Positions 37,501 through 45,700 of a stretch of DNA of 64,000 nucleotides are shown here, one piece after another. The translations under genes and the position numbers were made by a program. Origin of the DNA: Crocinitomicaceae bacterium (GTDB lineage: Bacteria > Bacteroidota > Bacteroidia > Flavobacteriales_D > Crocinitomicaceae); assembly GCA_020635955.1 (NCBI GenBank), contig JACJYW010000008.1, positions 62,001 to 126,000 of the forward strand. Direction: 5' to 3'. The notes under the pieces were generated by a model, which saw only the letters and a program-made list of their open reading frames with translations, was not told where the DNA came from and made no database searches. Position 1 is the first letter of the stretch. Each line of letters begins with the position of its first letter.

Positions 37501-39099
37501 TTATCTGTAGGATATAGAACCTGATTGCCAGTAGACCATCATTTTCTCATTGTCATCTTCAAGTATCTCAATGTACTTTTCCCAGTCTTCAGCTAACCTG
37601 CCTTTCAGAACTCTAGGAAATTTATGCTGTGAGCCGTATTTATCCATGAGTTTTAAGAAATTGTAGAAAACTTTGGTTGGTAAAACTTCTATTTCAATAT
37701 TCTCTAGTGCATGCTTTCGTTCAGTGATATAATCATCATTTAATGAACATAATTTGGCATCCAGATCATGTTTGAAATTCAAGGAGTTGATTGGATGATC
37801 ACTTGCAATAAACCATCTGTGCATGAACTTACCATTGGCTTGTTGCTTTCCTAATACACAGAACTCATCAATAGAAATATTTTGCTCATAAGACAATTCA
37901 GAGATGGCTTGAGTCATATTATCTACTGAGAGATGTTCTCCACAAAGACTTAAAAAATGTTTCGTTCTTCCGGTTATTTTAAACTTAGCATTTTCAACAT
38001 CTGTAAATTGAATGGTATCCCCAATAAGATATCTGTACGCACCGCTATTCGTTGTGATCAATAAGGCATAATCAACTCCAGTTTCAACTTCGTCTATCAT
38101 TAAAGCATCAGAGTAGTTCATTAAGCTTCCATCCGCATCAAAATGTTCTTCGTTGAAAGGAATAAATTCAAAGTAAATGCTATTGTCTAGAACCAGTTGC
38201 ATCTCACCTGATACTGGGGATTGAAATCCTATAAACCCCTCTGAAGCAAGATAAGTGTCCAAATAGGTTACTTTCTTGTCAAATAACTGATTGAAGGTGT
38301 TTACATAAGGTGAAAATGAAACACCTCCGTGAATGTAGATTCTTAGATTTGGCCAGATCTCAAATATGGATTCAACTTTGTAATGGTCAAGAATTCTGTT
38401 GATAAGAATATGCACCCAGGCAGGGACACCACAAATGATTCCCACGTCCCATTTAGGAGCAGATTCTACGATCTTGTTCAATTTTTCATCCCAGTTTGAG
38501 ATTGCCCTTATCTTTTTACCCGGCTTTGTATATGGATTGATCCAATGAGGTACTTTACCAGTCAAAATCCCGGAAAGATCACCTTCATATTGTTTGTTTA
38601 CTTTTTTAAGATCTGTACTACCTCCTACGCATAACACATCTTTTTCGTAAAAGGCAGATGGTAGCTTCATATCAGATAAGGTCAATACTTGCTTTAAGCA
38701 AGTTCTTTTGATACCTCTGATCATTTGTTTAGAAACTGGAATCCTTTTACTGGCGGCATTAGTAGTTCCAGATGTCAATGCAAAGTTTTGGATCTTTCCA
38801 GGCCATGTAACGTCTTCAACCCCGGCCAATGTTTTATGCCAGAATTTTTTGTACATGAATTCATATTGAAAGATCGGAACATTTTCACGAAAAGAATTTC
38901 TGATATTATCCGATTCGACAAGTTTTGTAAAACCGTAAGTTGAACCAAATTCTGTTTTTTTGGCTTTAGATAAAAGCTTTCTCAACTGTTCTTCCTGTAA
39001 TGCAGCAACATTTTTTCTTTTTTCTGAAAGTTGAGACTTTTTTACTGACTTCTTATGTGCCAGACTGGATGCTCCCTTCAAAATTGTTCCTACGATCAT
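37501..39099 (-). CDS. GH3 superfamily adenylating/acyl-acid amide synthetase-like protein
   Basis: Protein of 532 residues. GH3 hallmarks visible: SGTTNAASKRIPVS (ATP/AMP loop, about 112-125), YLASEGFIGFQ, and the C-terminal TGRTKHFLSLCGEHLSVDNM region that closes on the active site. Plant GH3 enzymes adenylate carboxylic acids such as jasmonate or auxin and conjugate them to amino acids. The substrates of bacterial members are unknown. The frame reaches a GTG at 39108, but the ATG at 39099 (MIVGTILKGAS) is preferred. A TACTTTTG element is at 39123-39130. No pathway neighbours: it is convergent with the SprF operon. Confidence 0.9.
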   Translation of the reverse strand: MIVGTILKGASSLAHKKSVKKSQLSEKRKNVAALQEEQLRKLLSKAKKTEFGSTYGFTKLVESDNIRNSFRENVPIFQYEFMYKKFWHKTLAGVEDVTWPGKIQNFALTSGTTNAASKRIPVSKQMIRGIKRTCLKQVLTLSDMKLPSAFYEKDVLCVGGSTDLKKVNKQYEGDLSGILTGKVPHWINPYTKPGKKIRAISNWDEKLNKIVESAPKWDVGIICGVPAWVHILINRILDHYKVESIFEIWPNLRIYIHGGVSFSPYVNTFNQLFDKKVTYLDTYLASEGFIGFQSPVSGEMQLVLDNSIYFEFIPFNEEHFDADGSLMNYSDALMIDEVETGVDYALLITTNSGAYRYLIGDTIQFTDVENAKFKITGRTKHFLSLCGEHLSVDNMTQAISELSYEQNISIDEFCVLGKQQANGKFMHRWFIASDHPINSLNFKHDLDAKLCSLNDDYITERKHALENIEIEVLPTKVFYNFLKLMDKYGSQHKFPRVLKGRLAEDWEKYIEILEDDNEKMMVYWQSGSISYR

Positions 39100-39122
39100 A
39101 CCATTCACGTTTTATCTAGCTT

Positions 39123-39130
39123 CAAAAGTA
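39123..39130 (-). promoter_or_regulatory. -7 promoter element (TACTTTTG)
   Basis: Exact TAnnTTTG match 23 bases before the ATG of the GH3 gene. Confidence 0.4.
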
Positions 39131-39429
39131 AGCTGAAATTGTTAATTCTGTTGAATTTTAAAACCAACATTTGGTTAACGATTGTTATCAAAACATTAAG
39201 TAGATAGGTGAATTTTATACAAGATTACTTAGCCTAAATCGATAGAGTTGCGAATAGTAGCATTGCCACTTGTTAATATATTAACAAAAGCTTTATCATG
39301 GGACTTATATTCAACATTAAGAGAAGTTTAGACAACGGTCAGTATTTACGTGTCGTTATTAATAGTAAGTTAACTTATAGTAGATAGAAAGTAACCCAGT
39401 CCATCTACATTTCGAAATTCCGTTTGCGC
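39131..39429. other. AT-rich divergent intergenic region with two inverted repeats
   Basis: Roughly 300 bases between the divergent GH3 and adhesin operons without a gene. It holds AACCAA-CAT-TTGGTT (39162-39176) and a perfect 18-base palindrome TTGTTAATATATTAACAA (39270-39287), both possible protein-binding sites. No terminator or convincing small ORF is seen. Confidence 0.6.
39270..39287. promoter_or_regulatory. perfect 18-base palindrome, candidate operator
   Basis: TTGTTAATATATTAACAA, 142 bases upstream of the start of the 39430-48176 adhesin operon and 170 bases upstream of the GH3 gene. Symmetry and AT-richness fit a dimeric regulator; the regulator is unknown. Confidence 0.35.
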
Positions 39430-39777
39430 ATGAAAAAGATAATTTTCATTTCGATACTTGTTTTCCTATCGTTGGGAAATGATTGTTTTGGACAGTCGAG
39501 AACTCTTGAACAAAAAATTAAAGGGTTGCATAGATTAGAAACACAGCTGTTTCAATTGCCTTTTTCACAAGAATATATAACAAATACTGTGCTGGTTGAA
39601 GTTTATAATGAGCGTTTGACCCTTGCACCGCACTTTCCTACAGTTTCTGATCTGGAGAGAACAAATGAAGCTTATACGGTAGCATTTCATAATTGGGCTG
39701 AGAATTATCAGTTTGAATTGGATGCCTACTATGAGTTTTTATCAAATTATGTTAGAACCCATAAAGCTGATCAGTAA
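39430..39777 (+). CDS. small secreted protein upstream of giant adhesin
   Basis: Protein of 115 residues with a signal peptide (MKKIIFISILVFLSLGNDCFGQ). The mature 93 residues are predicted helical (LEQKIKGLHRLETQLFQL), with no cysteine. I do not recognise the family. The TTG at 39424 is rejected for the ATG at 39430. Its stop codon overlaps the start of the giant adhesin as TAATG, so the two are co-translated. A periplasmic helper or chaperone role is possible but is only an inference from the coupling. Confidence 0.75.
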   Translation: MKKIIFISILVFLSLGNDCFGQSRTLEQKIKGLHRLETQLFQLPFSQEYITNTVLVEVYNERLTLAPHFPTVSDLERTNEAYTVAFHNWAENYQFELDAYYEFLSNYVRTHKADQ

Positions 39778-42700
39778 TGAAGAAATCCGTATTATATCTA
39801 GTATTTATATTAGTTGGATTCTTTAATTCGAATTCAGCTAATGCGCAGTGTGTTGGTGCTCCCGTGCCAAATGACGCCTGTTATCAATGGGTTATTGGGA
39901 TTGATCCATATTGTTGTAACACTTTTTGGGATGGAATTTGTCAAAACGAATATGATGGTTGCGTGCCACCCCCTCCTCCGGGATGTGCGGTAGCAGCTCC
40001 TGTGCCTGATGATGCTTGCTATCAATTGGTTATTTCTACAGACCCTACTTGTTGTGATAATGCCTGGACAGCTGCTTGTCAGGATATGTATGATAATTGT
40101 GGTTCTACATCATTTACGAACTGTGGTTCGGTACAAAATTTTACAGTTCCGCCATGCGTTACTCAAATTAACGTAGTGGTTTCAGGAGCTGGTGGAGGAG
40201 GTTTCGGCGCTGGTGGTGGTGCTGAGGTGAGTGGAAATATTCCGGTAACACCTGGACAAAATTTACAAGTAAGCGTTGGATGTCAGGGAGGATACGGTGC
40301 TAACAGTGGTGGATATGGTGGAGGAGGAAATGGACAGGCTTCTGGCTCTGGATGGGCTTCATATGGTGGCGGTGGTGCCTCATATGTCAGTACTGGTGGA
40401 GGTATGGCTGGTGCAGTAGTAGTTGCTGGCGGTGGCGGCGGTATTGGTGGTGGAGATGACCCTGGTCAGGGTGGTGATGGTGGTTGTCCTGGAGGTACTT
40501 CTGGAACCACAACATACGGATACGGCGGTGGCGGTGGTACCGCGGGTGCTGGTGGAGCAGGTGGTGCTCCCTGGACTGCTGGTGGAGGTGCTGGTCAATC
40601 TGGTTCATTTGGTCAAGGTGGAGCAGGTGGTGTAGACTTACAATATGGAAATAACCCCGGTGGTGGCGGTGGTGGTGGATACTACGGCGGTGGCGGAGGT
40701 GGTAGCGATAATATCTCTGGAACTTTTGCCGTAGGTGGCGGAGGTGGAGGAGGAGGTTCTTCACTTGTCCCTGCCGGATTTAATTGTACTTCTGGTGCAA
40801 ATACAGGAAATGGTTCGGTAACAATTGCCTATATTATTCAAGACCCAATTGCCGGTACAGCATCTCTTGCTCCGAATCCAATTTGCGAAGGCCAAACAAC
40901 AACATTAACGCTAACCGGTTATAGCGGAACAATTCAATGGCAAAGCTCCCCTAATGCAGGAGGACCTTGGTCAAATATTGGTGGAGCGACTTCATCTCCT
41001 TATACAACAGGACCAATTGCTTCTAACACTTGCTTTAGAGCAGTGGTATCAAATTGTGGATCTTCAGTGAATTCGAATGTGGTATGTGTTACTGTTGATT
41101 CTGATGATCCGATAATTAACTGCCCAGGAAACTTAACTGCTGTTTGTTCAATTGCAGAACAACCAGCATATGCTACTTATGCTCAGTTCACGGCGGCAGG
41201 CGGATCGGCTTCAGATCCTAGTGGAAATTTAAATACTGCTTCATTTACTCTACTTTCACAGGTATCTAATGGATTAACATGTCCTCAAACAGTTACCAGA
41301 ACGTATCAAATTGCAGACCTTTGTGGACATACAGCTACTTGTACACAACTGATCGTTATTGACGATAATATTAATCCAACAGGGACAGCACCAGCCAATG
41401 TTACGGTTCAATGCATGGCTGATGTTCCTCCAGTGAATGTTGCTGCAATTACGAATGAAGCAGATAACTGCGGAGTTCCAACTGTTACCCATATTTCTGA
41501 CAATTCAGTTGGTTCATGCCCTACTACTATTACAAGAACTTATAGAATTACTGATGTATGCGGGAATTTCATAGATGTACAACAGATCATAACAGTGGAT
41601 GATACGCAAGCTCCGGTATTTTCAGCTCCGCCTGGACCAATTACTGTTGAGTGTATAGCAGATGTTCCTGCAATGACCAACTTGGCTTATACAGATAACT
41701 GTGATCCTGCAGGTTCCGTTCCAGGTGTGGATGGTGCTCTTGTTGGAGGTTCATGTGGTGGAACTATTACGCGTACCTGGACTTATACCGATAACTGTGG
41801 TAACACTGCAACCCAAACTCAGATCATAACTGTTGATGATAATACCAATCCTACGGCTTCTAACCCCGCACCTGTTACAGTACAATGCATGGCACTTGTT
41901 CCTGCCGTTAATGTGGCGGTGGTAACAGATGAAGCGGATAACTGTGACCCAACACCTACCGTTACTCATGTATCGGATACTCAGGCTGGTACGTGTCCTA
42001 CGATTATAACAAGAACATACAGGATTACGGATGATTGTGGTAATATAACAGATGTAACTCAGACCATTACGGTAGATGACACTACGAATCCAACGGCTTC
42101 GGCTCCAGCTCCAGTTTCTGTGCAATGTATGGCAGATGTTCCACCGGTAAATACTTCGGCTGTGATAGATGAAGCGGACAACTGTACAGCAAACCCTGTT
42201 GTTACCCATATTTCAGATACCCAATCTGGTGGTACCTGCCCGGTTACGATTGATCGTGTTTATAGAATTACAGATGATTGCGGAAACTTTATTGATGTAA
42301 CACAAGTCATTACAGTTAATGATAATATAGCGCCAACAGGAACAGCTCCTGCTCCGGTTTCAGTGCAATGTATGGCAGATGTTCCAGCTGTGAACACGGC
42401 ATCAGTAACAGGCGTATCAGATAACTGTACGGTAAACCCAACTGTAACGCATATTTCTGATACACCATCTGCAGGGACATGTCCTATTACAATTGACAGG
42501 CTGTACAGAATTACAGATGATTGCGGGAACATTACTGATGTTACTCAAGTTATAACAGTAAATGATAACATTGCACCAACAGGAACAGCTCCAGGTCCGA
42601 TTACTGTTGAATGTGCCGGAGATGTTCCAGCAGCCAATACAGCACTAGTAACAGGCGTATCTGATAACTGTACAGCTAACCCAACCGTTACATTTATTGG

Positions 42701-45700
42701 TGATGCTTCTAATGGTGGAATTTGCCCCGAGATCATTACAAGAACATATGAAATAGAAGACGAGTGCGGTAATGTTACAACCGTTACTCAGACCATTACG
42801 GTAGATGATACTACACCTCCAACGGCATCCAATCCGCCTAATATTAGTATTGCAGGTGGAGCTGCGCCGGCCCCAGATCCTTTGGTAGTAACAGATGAGG
42901 CGGATAACTGTGATCCAAACCCTATGGTAACATGGATTTCAGATGTTACTGACGGACTGAACTGTCCGGAAACGATTACAAGAACTTATGAAATTGAGGA
43001 TGATTGTGGTAATACAACTCAAGTTCAACAATTGATAGTAATTGGTGATGCCATTCCTCCATCTGCTTCTAACCCGGCTAACATTAATGTTGAGTGTATC
43101 GGAGATGTTCCATTACCAGATCCAGCAGTAGTCACTGACGAAGCGGATAATGGTGGAGTTCCAACAGTAGCCTGGGATAATGACGCATCTGATGGAAACT
43201 CTTGCCCTGAAACAATTACTAGGACGTATTCTGTTACAGATAACTGTGGTAACGTGATCTATGTAACTCAGAATATTGTTGTACTTGATGTTACCGCGCC
43301 GTTGTTTGCTGCACCTCCTGTTGCTGTTTCTGTACAATGTTCTGCTGATGTTCCGGCTATGACTAACCTGGCATATACAGATAACTGTGATCCGGCTGGT
43401 TCTGTAACTGGAACGGATGTATCAGATGGAAATACATGTCCTGAAACTATAACAAGAACCTGGACTTACACAGATGCTTGTGGTAATACATCTTCAGTAT
43501 CTCAAAATATAATTGTTGATGACACAACGCCTCCAACCGGAACAGCACCAGCGAACGTATCGGTTCAGTGCTCGGCTGATGTTCCTGCGTCAAATACGGC
43601 ATCTGTAACAGGTGTATCAGATAACTGTACAGCAGTTCCAACTGTCAATTTTGTATCGGATGCTTCAAACGGATTAACATGTCCTGAGATCATTACCAGA
43701 ACCTATGAGATCGTTGATGATTGTGGTAACACAACAACGGTTACACAAACCATCACAGTTGATGACACCACGAATCCAACGGCATCTAACCCAGCACAAA
43801 CTATTGTTCCTGGCGGTCCTGCACCTGCGCCAGATCCTAACGTTGTGGTAGATGAAGCAGATAACTGTACGGCTAACCCTGTGGTAGCATTCGTATCTCA
43901 GGTATCTGACAATAACCCATGTCCTGAAACGATTACTTATACTTATAGTGTAACGGATGATTGTGGTAATCAAATTACAGTTACACATGAAGTGTTGATC
44001 ACAGATCCAATCGCACCTACAGGTACAGCACCAGCTGATATTACGGTAGAATGTATCGGAGATGTACCAGCTGCAGATCCTGCATTGATCACAGACGAAG
44101 CAGATAATAACGGTGCTCCAACTGTAACACATCTTTCAGATGTATCAGATGGAAATACGTGCCCGGAAGTAATTACAAGAACATACAGAATTACTGACCC
44201 ATGTGGTAACTTCATAGATGTGGTTCAATTGATCACAGTAAATGATATTACAGCTCCAACGGCATCTAACCCAGTTGCTGTAAACGTTGAATGTATTGCT
44301 GATGTTCCTGGAATTGATGTAAACGTAGTAACGGATGAGGCAGACAACTGTACAGCTGTTCCAGCAGTAACACACATATCTGATGTATCAGATGGAAATA
44401 CCTGTCCTGAAGTAATTACAAGAACATATAGAATTACAGATGATTGTGGAAACATTACTGATGTAACGCAAACTATTACCGTAAATGATGTTACACCTCC
44501 AACCGGAACAGCACCTGCAAATTTAACTGTTCAGTGCTCGGCTGATGTTCCTGCATCAAATACTGCTTTAGTGACGGGCGTTTCTGATAACTGTACAGCA
44601 GTTCCAGCAGTAAACTTCGTATCAGACGCTTCAAACGGATTAACATGTCCTGAGATCATTACCAGAACATATGAGATCGTTGATGATTGTGGTAACACGA
44701 CAACGGTGACTCAAACTATCACAGTAGATGATACTACGAATCCAACGGCATCTAACCCAGCACAAACTATAGTTCCCGGCGGTCCGGCACCTGCGCCAGA
44801 TCCAAACGTTGTAATTGATGAAGCGGATAACTGCACGGCTAACCCGGTAGTAGCATTCGTATCTCAGGTATCTGACAATAACCCATGTCCTGAAACAATA
44901 ACTTATACATACAGTGTTACGGATGATTGTGGTAATCAAATTACAGTTACGCATGAGGTGTTGATCACGGATCCAATTTTACCAACAGGTACGGCGCCAG
45001 CTAATATTACTGTTGAGTGTATTGGAGATGTACCATTACCAGATCCTGCTTTGATCACGGATGAAGCAGATAACAATGGAGTGCCAATAGTAGCCTTTGT
45101 ATCAGATGTATCAGATAATGGTTCTTGTCCTGAGATCATTACACGTACGTATTCAATTACTGACCAATGTGGCAACCAAATACTTGTAACACAACTCATA
45201 ACAGTTTTAGATACAACCAATCCAACCGCATCCAATCCGGTTGCAGTAAATGTTGAATGTATCGCAGATGTACCGGCAGTAGATGTTGCTGTGGTAACAG
45301 ATGAGGCAGATAACTGCACAGCAGTTCCAACAGTAACGCACATTTCTGATGCTTCTGATGGATTATCATGTCCTGAAACTATAACCAGAACATATAGAAT
45401 TACTGATGATTGTGGGAACTTCTCAGATGTAACACAAACGATTATCGTAAATGATGTAACATCTCCAGCCGGAACAGCACCTGCAAGTATAACAGTTGAA
45501 TGTTCAGCTGATGTTCCTGCACCAAATACAGCATTGGTAACTGGTGTATCCGATAACTGTACGGCAGTTCCAACAGTGAACTTTGTATCAGATATATCTG
45601 ACAATAACACTTGCCCTGAAACTATAACTAGGACTTATGAGATCGTTGATGATTGTGGTAACACAACAACGGTAACACAAACCATTATTGTTGACGACAC

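Noticed and set aside
40380..40764. Minus-strand ORFs opposite the glycine-rich region of the giant adhesin
   Set aside because: They are the antisense of GGT/GGA codon runs and encode His/Arg/Ser/Thr-biased low-complexity sequence.
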